Origin: Mycobacteriales bacterium
Lineage (GTDB): Bacteria > Actinomycetota > Actinomycetes > Mycobacteriales > CADCTP01
Direction of reading: 5' to 3'
Assembly (NCBI GenBank): GCA_035995165.1
Contig: DASYKU010000007.1
Coordinates: 1-36,624, forward strand
Length of the DNA stretch: 36,624 bases
How positions within the stretch are numbered: position 1 is the first letter of the stretch; each line of letters begins with the position of its first letter. Positions 1 through 8,197 of the stretch are shown piece after piece. A program made the translations under genes and the position numbers. Under the pieces are notes generated by a model. That model was not told the origin of the DNA. It saw nothing but the letters and a program-made list of their open reading frames with translations, and ran no database searches.

Positions 1-762
<762 letters not shown>

Positions 763-780
763 TCCATCCGGTCTTCTGGG

Positions 781-806
781 GCCCGGGCACCTCGCGGTGC
801 CCGGGC
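781..806. terminator. Terminator-like perfect hairpin after katG
   Basis: An 11-bp perfect inverted repeat (781-791 with 796-806) closes a TCGC tetraloop 18 bases after the katG stop. No U-tract follows, as is usual for actinobacterial terminators. It could also stop transcription from the opposite-strand remnant ending at 847. Confidence 0.8.
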
Positions 807-846
807 CTCCGTGCGCCCGGGCACTCGTGGGTCCGGGCGCTACGTC

Positions 847-1176
847 TCAGGGGGACAGCGCCTGTGCGGTGGCGGTGAGGAGGGTGGGCCAGCGGGCGGC
901 GACCGTATTGCGGTCGCGGGCGACGACCCAGCAGTCGGGCTGAGGGTGCGGACGCGGCTCGGTCGGCAGGCGCGGTCGGGAGCGGACCGGGAAGCCGGTC
1001 GCGGCGGCGAGGCGGCCGATCTCGCCGATGGCCGCCAGCCAGGTGGCCGCGGTCGGCGTCAGGGTCACGGCGACCCGCCAGCCGCGGGCGAGCGCCGGCT
1101 CCACGTATCCCTCGCGGACCCCCTCGACCCCGCCGGCGGCGCAGCAGACCAGGCCGACGACCGGCTGAATGCCCAT
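847..1176 (-). pseudogene. Truncated flavoprotein (PPC decarboxylase-like) remnant
   Basis: From ATG 1174-1176 the minus strand reads 109 residues: MGIQPVVGLVCCAAGGVEGV, then a Rossmann-like stretch (ARGWRVAVTLTPTAATWL) and PDCWVVARDRNTVAARW, ending at position 847. The order of motifs resembles the N-terminal half of HFCD-type flavoproteins. In that family a VVAPAT-x-NT segment binds FMN. Here it reads VVARDRNT and the protein stops about 15 residues later, so the second half is missing. The sequence beyond the stop leads straight into the katG terminator. No convincing ribosome binding site precedes the ATG. I read it as a decayed or truncated gene; a short functional protein is less likely. 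Confidence 0.5.
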
Positions 1177-1343
1177 GTCCCGAGGATGCTGGACGGTTGC
1201 GGGGACGGGTGCGGGCCGCGCCCTGCTCGTCCGCAGCCGACCCGCAGGCGCCCGAGCTGCTCCGGACTGCGGACGGGCTGTGCCCCCGCATCGCCCACGC
1301 GCTCGACCCGGCCGACCGCCCCGATGCCGCGGCCACCCGGGAC

Positions 1344-1754
1344 CTACTGGGGTGAGACTGCGCGGACCTGGTTGTTGCGCGCGTCGTGAGTGAGCTCGGC
1401 CAGGCCGAGCTCCTCCAGCAGCGGCGGCAGGTACATGCCGAAGCGGCCGCGGTAGCCGTTGCGCAGGCCGTACCAGCCGCCGACCGGATTGTCGGACGAG
1501 CGGCCCCAGGCCTCGACGGTGCCGTCGGTGACCGGCTTCTTCTCGTCGGCCGCGCCGAGGTCGACCCAGCCGTCCTGCTTGCGCAGCCAATCGTGCAGGT
1601 CCTCGATGGCGCTGAGGTGGTATTTCAGTGTGGTCGAGCCGACCTGGCAGACCAGCGCGGGCGGGTCCGCAGCCGCGTCCTTGTACATCGAGTACTCCGA
1701 GGATCCCGGCGCCGTCTTCAGGATCCAGGGATCGTCCTTGCTGCCGACCGCCAT
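1344..1754 (-). CDS. Small conserved hypothetical protein (DUF6855-like)
   Basis: The product is 136 aa, ATG start at 1752-1754, with a purine-rich stretch (GAGGGGG) 8-9 bases upstream. It has a compact soluble composition with an N-terminal KDDPWILKTAPGSSEY segment, a central LHDWLRKQDGW helix, and a C-terminal run PVGGWYGLRNGYRGRFGMYL. There is no signal peptide or membrane segment. I recall near-identical short proteins across actinobacteria, grouped (as I remember) under DUF6855, but the function is unknown. The balanced composition and low arginine content, unlike the shadow frames around it, support a real gene. It stands alone: the asparaginase upstream on the same strand ends 50 bp before it. 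Confidence 0.85.
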   Translation of the reverse strand: MAVGSKDDPWILKTAPGSSEYSMYKDAAADPPALVCQVGSTTLKYHLSAIEDLHDWLRKQDGWVDLGAADEKKPVTDGTVEAWGRSSDNPVGGWYGLRNGYRGRFGMYLPPLLEELGLAELTHDARNNQVRAVSPQ

Positions 1755-1803
1755 CGCCGCGCCCCCTCGCCTCGGTGATCGGGCGGAGACCGTAACACAG
1801 AGG

Positions 1804-2817
1804 TTACCGATACGGCCACGTGTCCGCGTACCCGCCGGCGGCGCCGAAGGCGGCCCGGATCGTGGCGTCGTCGGCCCCGGCCGCGAGCAGGGTGTGCAGC
1901 AGCAGCCGGGCCTTGAACGGGTCGAGGAACCCGGCCCGGATCAGCCCCCGGCCGAGCAGGTCCGACTCCGAGCCCGCGAACGCGTACGTCGAGGCGACCA
2001 CCGACCCGGAGCCCGTCCGGGAGGCGAGCACCACCGGCATCCCCGCGGCGAGCTCGGTCAGCACCGGCACCAGCCGCTCGGGGACGTGCCCGGCACCGAG
2101 CGCGGCCAGCACCAGCCCGTCGACCCGCCCGGCCAGCCCGTCCAGCAGCACCCCGTCGTCGTCGAAGGCCATCGTCACCAGGGCGACGCGCGCGGGCCGG
2201 TCGCCGGCCGGGACGACCGTCCGCCGGCCGGGCCGGGACAGCAGCACCGGCCGGCCCTCGACGACATGCCCGAGCGGCCCGGTGTCCGGCGAACGGAACG
2301 TCCCGATGCTCGTCGTGTTGGTCTTGCGGACCCGCCGGGCCGCGTGGATCTCGTCCGCGAACACCACCAGCGCACCCAGTCCGACCGCGGCCGGACCGGC
2401 CGCGACCTGCACCGCGGCCAGCAGGTTCGCCGGTCCGTCGGCGCCGGCGAGGGTCGGGTTGCGCATGGCGCCGGTGACGACGACCGGCTGCGGACCCGGG
2501 TGCAGCAGGTCCAGCAGGTACGCGGTCTCCTCGATCGTGTCCGTCCCCTGGATCACGACCGCGCCGGTCGCGCCGGCGCCGAACGAGTCCGGCAGGGCGG
2601 CGAGCACCGCGGCCACGTCGGCGAACCCGACCGACGCGCCCGGCAGGCGGCGCAGGTCGACCACCTCCAGCTCGATCCCGGTGCGGTCGAGGCCCGGCAC
2701 CGCGGCCATCAGGTCCGCGGGCGAGAGGGACGGCACGACCCCGCCGGGTCCGGCCGCGCCCATCGAGATGGTGCCGCCCAGGCCGTACACGACGACCCGG
2801 CTGCTGGATCCGGTCAT
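1804..2817 (-). CDS. L-asparaginase (type I/II asparaginase family)
   Basis: The product is 337 aa. It should hydrolyse L-asparagine to aspartate and ammonia. Both catalytic threonine motifs are present: GGTIS at residues 14-18 (nucleophile Thr16) and VVIQGTDTIEE around residues 88-97 (GTD at 91-93). The conserved VVTGAMRNP segment and the C-terminal VLASRTGSGSV segment of this family also occur. Length matches bacterial asparaginases. No signal peptide is seen, so it is probably cytoplasmic. The ATG at 2815-2817 puts the first beta strand (RVVVYGLGGTIS) directly after a six-residue N-terminus. It diverges from the cold-shock gene across about 220 bp. The stop TAA (1804-1806) overlaps one arm of a GTAAC-N6-GTTAC inverted repeat (1792-1807). 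Confidence 0.93.
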   Translation of the reverse strand: MTGSSSRVVVYGLGGTISMGAAGPGGVVPSLSPADLMAAVPGLDRTGIELEVVDLRRLPGASVGFADVAAVLAALPDSFGAGATGAVVIQGTDTIEETAYLLDLLHPGPQPVVVTGAMRNPTLAGADGPANLLAAVQVAAGPAAVGLGALVVFADEIHAARRVRKTNTTSIGTFRSPDTGPLGHVVEGRPVLLSRPGRRTVVPAGDRPARVALVTMAFDDDGVLLDGLAGRVDGLVLAALGAGHVPERLVPVLTELAAGMPVVLASRTGSGSVVASTYAFAGSESDLLGRGLIRAGFLDPFKARLLLHTLLAAGADDATIRAAFGAAGGYADTWPYR

Positions 2818-3041
2818 GACCTCTTTCTACTGGCCGCGTGCGAGACAGGAACGATGGCGCCCACACGTGGTAGCGTCGTGATCGGTTGTGGTACGTAGTT
2901 CATTCTCTCGATCGTTTCGACGTTTGCGGGAAGTGACCGCGGCGTCGTCGTCTCTCTCAGTTCCTGGGATTCGGTGAAGCACTCCGCAACCAGCCGTAGC
3001 CGCAAGTGCGGCCCGCGGAAGTACTCACCAGGAGACAGTGA
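2818..3041 (+). promoter_or_regulatory. Divergent intergenic region with long leader of the cold-shock gene
   Basis: This 224-bp gap between the asparaginase and csp starts holds no credible ORF. From about 2890 it becomes T- and C-rich (TTCATTCTCTCGATCGTTTC), much less GC-rich than the genes. It ends in a clear ribosome binding site AGGAGA (3030-3035), six bases before ATG 3042. Long 5' untranslated leaders are typical of cspA-type mRNAs and act in temperature-dependent folding. I infer the same here but cannot place the transcription start. Confidence 0.5.
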
Positions 3042-3245
3042 ATGACTCAAGGCAGTGTGAAGTGGTTCAACGGCGAGAAGGGCTTCGGCTTCATCGCCCC
3101 GGACGGCGGCGGCGCCGACGTCTTCGTCCACTTCTCGGCCATCGACGCCAACGGCTACCGCAGCCTCGATGAGAACCAGCGGGTGGAGTTCGACATCACC
3201 CAGGGTCAGAAGGGCCCGCAGGCCGAGCACGTCCGGCCGATCTGA
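3042..3245 (+). CDS. Cold-shock protein (CspA family)
   Basis: The product is 67 aa, the full length of a single cold-shock domain. It opens with [18 protein letters not shown], containing the RNP1 motif KGFGFI at residues 14-19. RNP2 follows (VFVHF), then the C-terminal half ([21 protein letters not shown]). It binds single-stranded RNA and DNA as a five-stranded beta barrel and acts as an RNA chaperone in the cytoplasm. The AGGAGA site six bases upstream fixes the start. It is monocistronic: a strong hairpin lies 24 bp after the stop and the next gene has its own signals. Several paralogues are usual in actinomycetes, so no specific csp letter is assigned. Confidence 0.98.
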   Translation: MTQGSVKWFNGEKGFGFIAPDGGGADVFVHFSAIDANGYRSLDENQRVEFDITQGQKGPQAEHVRPI

Positions 3246-3268
3246 GCTTCTCAGCCACTGAGCTGAGC

Positions 3269-3308
3269 GTGCGGCGGTCCCGGCGTCACGACGTCGGGGC
3301 CGCCGCAC
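3269..3308 (+). terminator. Strong hairpin terminator after csp
   Basis: Arms 3269-3286 and 3291-3308 form an 18-bp stem with only G-T wobbles as irregularities, closed by a 4-base loop. It starts 24 bases after the csp stop. There is no U-tract. Confidence 0.85.
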
Positions 3309-3436
3309 AGCCATGTCCGGGGCCGGTCGTCGTCCACAGGTAAACAACTGCTTATGGCGCCGACGGACGGACGATGTCAGGATCACGCCTCCCGGTTGGT
3401 TCGTTGCCAATCGTGCCTCAGTGTGGAGGTTGAGCC

Positions 3437-4966
3437 GTGACGAGACGCCTGCAATGGTCCCGAGCACTCGGTGTGCTGCTGGGTCTGTTCCTGCTGGTCT
3501 TCGGGCTGCCGGCGACGGCGCAGGCGCAACCCGGACCGGGCCACGGGGCCCGTCCCGCTCCGGTCGCCGAGGATCCGGCCCCGACGGGTCCGGACTGCAC
3601 GACCACCGTCTCGACCACCCAGGCGGGCTACACGGTCGCCGACCCGCGCTGCGACTTCACCGGCGCGGCGTACTCCGGCGCCCGGTTCACGCCGACGCTG
3701 GACGCCCGCGGTCGGGCCGTCTCGCGCACGATGACCGGGATCGTGGCCGGCGCGCCGTACCGGATCGAGGTGCCGGACCACTGGAACGGCCAGCTCGCTC
3801 TGTACGCGCACGGCTTCCGCGGCAACGGCACGACCGTCTGGGTCGACAGCTCGCCGCTGCGGTCGTACTTCGTCGCGCACGGGTTCGCCTGGGCCGCGTC
3901 CGGCTACTCCACCAACGGGTACGACGTCGGGCAGGGTGCCCTCGATTCGCACACGCTGATCGCGCTCGTCGCGGGCAAGGTGCACCGCCAGGCCCGCTCG
4001 GTCTACATGACCGGCGCCTCGATGGGCGGCCAGATCACCGCGGTCGAGATCGAGCACTTCCGCGGCGACTTCGTCGGCGCGATGCCGGTCTGCGGCGTGC
4101 TCGGCGACAAGGAGCTCTTCGACTACTTCAACGACGCCAACGTCACGGCGGCCGCGCTGACCGGGACGGACGTCCAGTTCCCGACGACGCTGGAGGCCGG
4201 GCAGGCGTACGCGCCGACGTTCGACGCGCAGGTGCACTCCGAGCTGCCCAAGCTCGGCACCGGCTTCGTCACCGGCAACCCGGCCGCGGTCTCGCTGACC
4301 CCGACCGGGCAGGCCTGGGCCAGCGCGGTCGAGCAGCGGACCGGCGGCAACCGGCCCGGGTTCGCCAGCGGGTTCGCGTTCTGGTCCAGCACCAGCTTCG
4401 CGCCGCTGACCGACGTCCCGTTCCTGTTCGGGGTCAACCCGGCACTGTCCGGCGGGACCGAGGGGATCGCCGACGGCAACCTCGTCGACAACCGCTTCAC
4501 CGTGTACCGGATCGGTGACAGCGTCGGCCGGCTCACCGCGGCCGAGCGCGCGCTCAACCGCTCGGTGCTGCGGGTCGCGCCGACCACGCCGCCGTCCCGC
4601 CAGCTGAACGGCGTGCCCAAGGTGTTCGGCGACCCGCGGATCCCGGTGCTGTCCATGCACGACCTGGGCGACCTGTTCGTCCCGTTCTCGATGGAGCAGA
4701 TCTACGCTCAGCGGGTCGCCGCGCACGGCCAGTCGCGGCTGTTCGTCAGCCGGGCGATCCGCGGCGTCGGGCACTGCGACTTCACCCAGTCCGAGCTGCA
4801 GAGCGGGTTCTCCGACCTGGTGTCCTGGGTCGACCACGGTCGCCGGCCGGCCGGCGACCGGGTCACCGACGCTCGGACGGTCGCGTCGCCGACGTTCGGT
4901 TGCCGGTTCACCGACCGGACGCCGGGCGCGCACCTCGGGTTCGTCGGCGTCCCCTGCTCGTCCTGA
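3437..4966 (+). CDS. Secreted alpha/beta hydrolase
   Basis: The product is 509 aa from GTG 3437, chosen because GGAGG (3425-3429) lies seven bases upstream. Residues 1-30 form a Sec signal peptide: RR near the N-terminus, a leucine-rich core, and ATAQA before the likely cleavage. The mature part has an alpha/beta hydrolase fold with nucleophile elbow GASMGG (Ser195). Probable acid and base are the Asp in SMHDLGDLFVP and the His in RGVGHCDF. Pairs of Cys (54/72 and two near the C-terminus) suggest disulfides in an exported protein. It resembles extracellular esterase/amidase-like hydrolases, but the substrate cannot be read from sequence. It is flanked by terminators on both sides, so it is an independent transcription unit. 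Confidence 0.88.
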   Translation: MTRRLQWSRALGVLLGLFLLVFGLPATAQAQPGPGHGARPAPVAEDPAPTGPDCTTTVSTTQAGYTVADPRCDFTGAAYSGARFTPTLDARGRAVSRTMTGIVAGAPYRIEVPDHWNGQLALYAHGFRGNGTTVWVDSSPLRSYFVAHGFAWAASGYSTNGYDVGQGALDSHTLIALVAGKVHRQARSVYMTGASMGGQITAVEIEHFRGDFVGAMPVCGVLGDKELFDYFNDANVTAAALTGTDVQFPTTLEAGQAYAPTFDAQVHSELPKLGTGFVTGNPAAVSLTPTGQAWASAVEQRTGGNRPGFASGFAFWSSTSFAPLTDVPFLFGVNPALSGGTEGIADGNLVDNRFTVYRIGDSVGRLTAAERALNRSVLRVAPTTPPSRQLNGVPKVFGDPRIPVLSMHDLGDLFVPFSMEQIYAQRVAAHGQSRLFVSRAIRGVGHCDFTQSELQSGFSDLVSWVDHGRRPAGDRVTDARTVASPTFGCRFTDRTPGAHLGFVGVPCSS

Positions 4967-4971
4967 GGCGA

Positions 4972-5005
4972 GACACCCCCGCGGAGATTCTTCCGCGGGG
5001 GTGTC
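4972..5005 (+). terminator. Perfect 14-bp hairpin terminator
   Basis: Arms 4972-4985 and 4992-5005 (GACACCCCCGCGGA and its complement) are a perfect match with a 6-base loop, five bases after the hydrolase stop. It separates the two hydrolase genes. Confidence 0.9.
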
Positions 5006-5081
5006 GATCCCGGCGCCGGGTATTCGTAGCCAGGGTGAGAGACCGGCGCCGAGCCGGCCCCGAGTCGCCCCGGAGGACGAC

Positions 5082-5840
5082 GTGACCCAGCGCAACGGCT
5101 ACGCCGACGTCAACGGTCTGCACATGTACTACGAGATCACCGGCGAAGGCTCGCCGCTGGTCCTGCTGCACGGCGGCATCATGACGATCGACCTCAACTT
5201 CGCGACGCTGATCCCGACGCTGGCCGAGAAGCACACGGTCATCGGCGTCGAGCTGCAGGGCCACGGCCGGACCGCGGACATCGACCGCGAGATCTCCCCG
5301 GCCACGTCGGCGTCCGACGTCGTCGGCCTGCTGGACCACCTCGGCATCGACCGGGCCCACGTCCTGGGCCACAGCATGGGCGGTGCTGTCACGCTGGAGC
5401 TCGCGGTCAGCCACCCCGACCGGCTGCTCTCGATCGTGCCGATCTCGGCCAGTGTGCGCCCGGACGGCATGCACGAGGACCTGACGGACGTCAGCCGGCA
5501 CGCGACCTCGACCCGGATGCCGACCCAGGAGGACTTCGCCGGCATGCAGGAGGCGTACGCGCGGCTGTCGCCGCACCCGGAGCACTTCACCGAGTTCATG
5601 ACCGCGCTGTCGCAGAACCAGAACGACCTGAAGGGCTGGAGCGACGAGCAGCTGGCCGGCATCACCGCGCCCACGCTGATCGTCCTCGGCGACCACGACT
5701 TCATCACCATCGACCACGCCGCGGTGATGCAGCGCCTCATCCCCGGCTCGCGGCTCGCCGTGCTGCCCGGCACCACCCACATGCAGGCCACCCGCCGCCC
5801 CGAGCTCCTCCTCCCCATGCTCGCCGACTTCCTCGACTGA
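5082..5840 (+). CDS. Alpha/beta-fold hydrolase (cytoplasmic)
   Basis: The product is 252 aa. The frame is open further upstream, but GTG 5082 has GGAGGA (5072-5077) at ideal spacing and the earlier part reads through a terminator. The protein has the classic small alpha/beta hydrolase layout: oxyanion segment LLHGGI (28-33), nucleophile elbow GHSMGG (Ser98), Asp206 in LGDHDF and His233 in GTTHMQ. There is no signal peptide. It resembles the broad epoxide-hydrolase/esterase/haloperoxidase-like group, where substrate cannot be predicted from sequence alone. It converges with the sucrose-phosphorylase gene; only 47 bp separate the stops and no strong hairpin is seen between them. Confidence 0.92.
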   Translation: MTQRNGYADVNGLHMYYEITGEGSPLVLLHGGIMTIDLNFATLIPTLAEKHTVIGVELQGHGRTADIDREISPATSASDVVGLLDHLGIDRAHVLGHSMGGAVTLELAVSHPDRLLSIVPISASVRPDGMHEDLTDVSRHATSTRMPTQEDFAGMQEAYARLSPHPEHFTEFMTALSQNQNDLKGWSDEQLAGITAPTLIVLGDHDFITIDHAAVMQRLIPGSRLAVLPGTTHMQATRRPELLLPMLADFLD

Positions 5841-5887
5841 GACCGTTCGGCGACCGTCGATGCGGGCCGGCGGGTCGGGACGGGCGG

Positions 5888-7354
5888 TCAGTACGGGAGG
5901 TCGGCGACGTCGGTGAGGGTGTGGGTGCGGCCGGTGGCGGTGTAGGTGAGCTGGTAGCTCGCGTCGGTGAGGTCGACGGCGAGCAGGACCTCCTCGGCGC
6001 CGGACCGCCACTCCATCCGCAGCCGGCCGGCCGGGGTGTCGGGCAGGGTGAACTCGCCGCCGAAGGCCGGGTGCGCGTTGCGGAACCGGATCAGCCGGGT
6101 CAGCGCCCGCACCATCGGCTGCCGCAGCGCCTCGACGACCTGGGTCGAGGTGTAGTGCCGGCGGTTGATCTCGCGGCTGTCGGTGCCGAGCGGCTTGTCG
6201 ACGGCGTTGCGGCCGCCGAGCAGGCCCACGTAGTAGACCTGCGGGATGCCGGGCGTGCAGAACTGGATCAGCCGGGCCAGCAGGTAGCGCCGGTCGTCCG
6301 CGCCGACCGCGTCGTAGACGGTGCAGTCGACCCGGTAGAGCCCGCCGGTCGGGGTCTCCAGCGCCACCGCCGTACCGCCGCTGTTGCGGGAGATCCGGTT
6401 GGCCAGGCCGTAGAGCTCGCGCTCGGAGAGCAGGCCGACGGTGCCCTCGGCGGCGTAGTCCGGGCCGGCGTCGACCATGCCGATGCCGTCGTGCGTCTCC
6501 AGCACGGTCACGGTGTTGTGCGGCCGCATCGCCAGCCAGACCCGCAGCGGCTCGACGTCCCCGGCCAGCAACGCGTGCAGGATCAGCGGCGCCAGCGCGA
6601 AGTCGTAGACGCGGTCGACCTGCTCGGCCAGCTCGACGGCGTACCGGTGCGGAGCGTGCACCTCGGTGAGGACGGCCAGCCCGAGCCGGTGCGCCTCGTC
6701 GGTGAGGTCGGCGATGAACGCGTCGGTCTCCGGGGTGAGGAAGCAGGAGCTGCCGGCGGTCTTCACCGCGTACCCGATCGCGTCCAGCCGGACCATCCCG
6801 ACGCCGTGGTCGGCCAGCTGCCGCAGGATCGTGGCCAGGTATTGCCGGGCCGCCGGGTGGTGCACGTCGATGTCGACCTGGCGGCTGGTGAACGTCGTCC
6901 AGACCAGCGCGTGCCGGTCGCCGAGCACCATCGGCGTGAACGGCAGCCCCGGCCGCGGCCGGACGATCTGGACCAGGTCGGCCTCGGTCGCGCCGCCCGG
7001 GAAGACCCGGTCGAAGGTGAGGAACATGCCCGCGTGCGGCGCGGTGTCGCCCTGCTCGACGACCTCGCGGAACTCCGTGGTCGCGGCGGAGACGTGGTTG
7101 ACGATGAGGTCGACGACGGTGTCCCGGTCACGGCCGAGCGCGGCGACGTCATCCCAGGTGCCGAGGCGGCGGTCGACCCGGGTGTGGTCGACCGGGTCGT
7201 AGCCGGCGTCGGCCCCGTCGTACGGGACGAAGAACGGCAGCACGTGCACGCCGCCGAACAGGCCGTCCAGCGGGCCGTCCAGCAACCGGCCCAGCGCCGG
7301 CAGCGAGCCGCCCAACCGGTCGGCGTACGCGATCAGCTGGACCTCGTTGCGCAC
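5888..7354 (-). CDS. Sucrose phosphorylase-type GH13 enzyme
   Basis: The product is 488 aa, the size of GH13 subfamily 18 enzymes. These cleave sucrose or related glucosides with phosphate to give alpha-glucose 1-phosphate. Catalytic residues sit where expected: nucleophile Asp191 in VRLDAIGYAVK, acid/base Glu231 in LTEVHAPH, transition-state Asp289 in LETHDGIG. The subfamily hallmark VGLLGGRNAVDKPLG followed by REINRRHYT is present and distinguishes it from amylases. No signal peptide is seen, so it is cytoplasmic. Specificity within the subfamily (sucrose, sucrose 6'-phosphate or glucosylglycerate) is not decided by what I can see. No sugar transporter or LacI-type regulator lies nearby, so it looks like a single-gene unit. 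Confidence 0.9.
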   Translation of the reverse strand: MRNEVQLIAYADRLGGSLPALGRLLDGPLDGLFGGVHVLPFFVPYDGADAGYDPVDHTRVDRRLGTWDDVAALGRDRDTVVDLIVNHVSAATTEFREVVEQGDTAPHAGMFLTFDRVFPGGATEADLVQIVRPRPGLPFTPMVLGDRHALVWTTFTSRQVDIDVHHPAARQYLATILRQLADHGVGMVRLDAIGYAVKTAGSSCFLTPETDAFIADLTDEAHRLGLAVLTEVHAPHRYAVELAEQVDRVYDFALAPLILHALLAGDVEPLRVWLAMRPHNTVTVLETHDGIGMVDAGPDYAAEGTVGLLSERELYGLANRISRNSGGTAVALETPTGGLYRVDCTVYDAVGADDRRYLLARLIQFCTPGIPQVYYVGLLGGRNAVDKPLGTDSREINRRHYTSTQVVEALRQPMVRALTRLIRFRNAHPAFGGEFTLPDTPAGRLRMEWRSGAEEVLLAVDLTDASYQLTYTATGRTHTLTDVADLPY

Positions 7355-7425
7355 GTGCCCTCCCCCACCCGGTTCCGGTCACCCATCCTGGCCTGCGCGG
7401 ATGAGCCCGGGGTCGGGGGGTGGGG

Positions 7426-8178
7426 TCAGTGCACGGCGGTACGCTGCCGGAGCGGGGTGCGGGAGCGGGTGGTCAGCGGCAGCGCCCAGGCCGTGATCGC
7501 CAGCAGAGCGAGCGAGAACAGGAAGCTGGTGGAGGTGTCGGTCGGGTAGTGCATCCCGCGGTACATCCGGCAGGTCGCGACCGTGATCGGCACCAGGACG
7601 CCGACCACCAGCAGCAACGCCCGCAGCCAGACGTGCCGGGTGTGCCAGGCGATCACCAGCGCCGTCCCGACCCAGTACGCGGTGGACGCCGCGGTGTGCC
7701 CGGACGGGAAGCTCGAGGTCGGCGGCGAGTCGTCCAGGTGTGCCACCGGCGGCCGCTTGCGGTCGATGAGCAACGTCCCGACCAGGAAGATCAACGACTG
7801 ACCGATCACGCAGACGACCAGGAACACCGACTCGCGCCAGCGGTGGAACACGATCCGGAACACGACCACGGTGATCGCGGTGAGCCCGACGATCGTCACG
7901 GTCTCGCCGAACAGTGTCCCGATGTGGGTCAGCGTGTTGACGGTCGGCGTGCGATGCGAGGCGAACCAGCGGTCCACCCCCGCGTCGTCCTTCGCGAACC
8001 CGGTGTTCTCCACGACCTTCGTGATGAGCAGCCCGATCAGCACGACCACGACGCCGACCGCGACGAACCAGGGGACCGCCCGGCGGCCGGCCGCGCCCAG
8101 TTCCTGCCAGAGGGTGCGTTCGCCTGCCGGTCTGATGACGGTCACCACCGGCAGATACCCAATCGGCATTCCAACCAT
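7426..8178 (-). CDS. PAP2-family membrane phosphatase
   Basis: The product is 250 aa with about five or six hydrophobic segments. It carries the three phosphatase motifs of the PAP2/acid phosphatase superfamily: KRPPVAHLDD, PSGHTA (with the catalytic His) and RMYRGMHYPTD. Family members remove phosphate from lipid phosphates or polyprenyl pyrophosphates at the membrane. The actual substrate is unknown. The annotated ATG at 8176-8178 lies only 19 bp from the divergent methyltransferase start. Met4 (8167-8169) or a later GTG are possible alternative starts, and no clear ribosome binding site precedes any of them. Confidence 0.92.
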   Translation of the reverse strand: MVGMPIGYLPVVTVIRPAGERTLWQELGAAGRRAVPWFVAVGVVVVLIGLLITKVVENTGFAKDDAGVDRWFASHRTPTVNTLTHIGTLFGETVTIVGLTAITVVVFRIVFHRWRESVFLVVCVIGQSLIFLVGTLLIDRKRPPVAHLDDSPPTSSFPSGHTAASTAYWVGTALVIAWHTRHVWLRALLLVVGVLVPITVATCRMYRGMHYPTDTSTSFLFSLALLAITAWALPLTTRSRTPLRQRTAVH

Positions 8179-8197
8179 GTGTCACACTTCCCCGATC

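Noticed and set aside
1792-1807. GTAAC-N6-GTTAC inverted repeat upstream of the hypothetical gene
   Set aside because: It is short and overlaps the asparaginase stop; there is too little to call it an operator.
1459-2898. 479-codon plus-strand open frame
   Set aside because: It is antisense to the hypothetical and asparaginase genes; no recognisable protein features.
5001-5081. Longer N-terminus for the second alpha/beta hydrolase (GTG 5001)
   Set aside because: This start lies inside the terminator hairpin of the previous gene and lacks a ribosome binding site; GTG 5082 has a good one.
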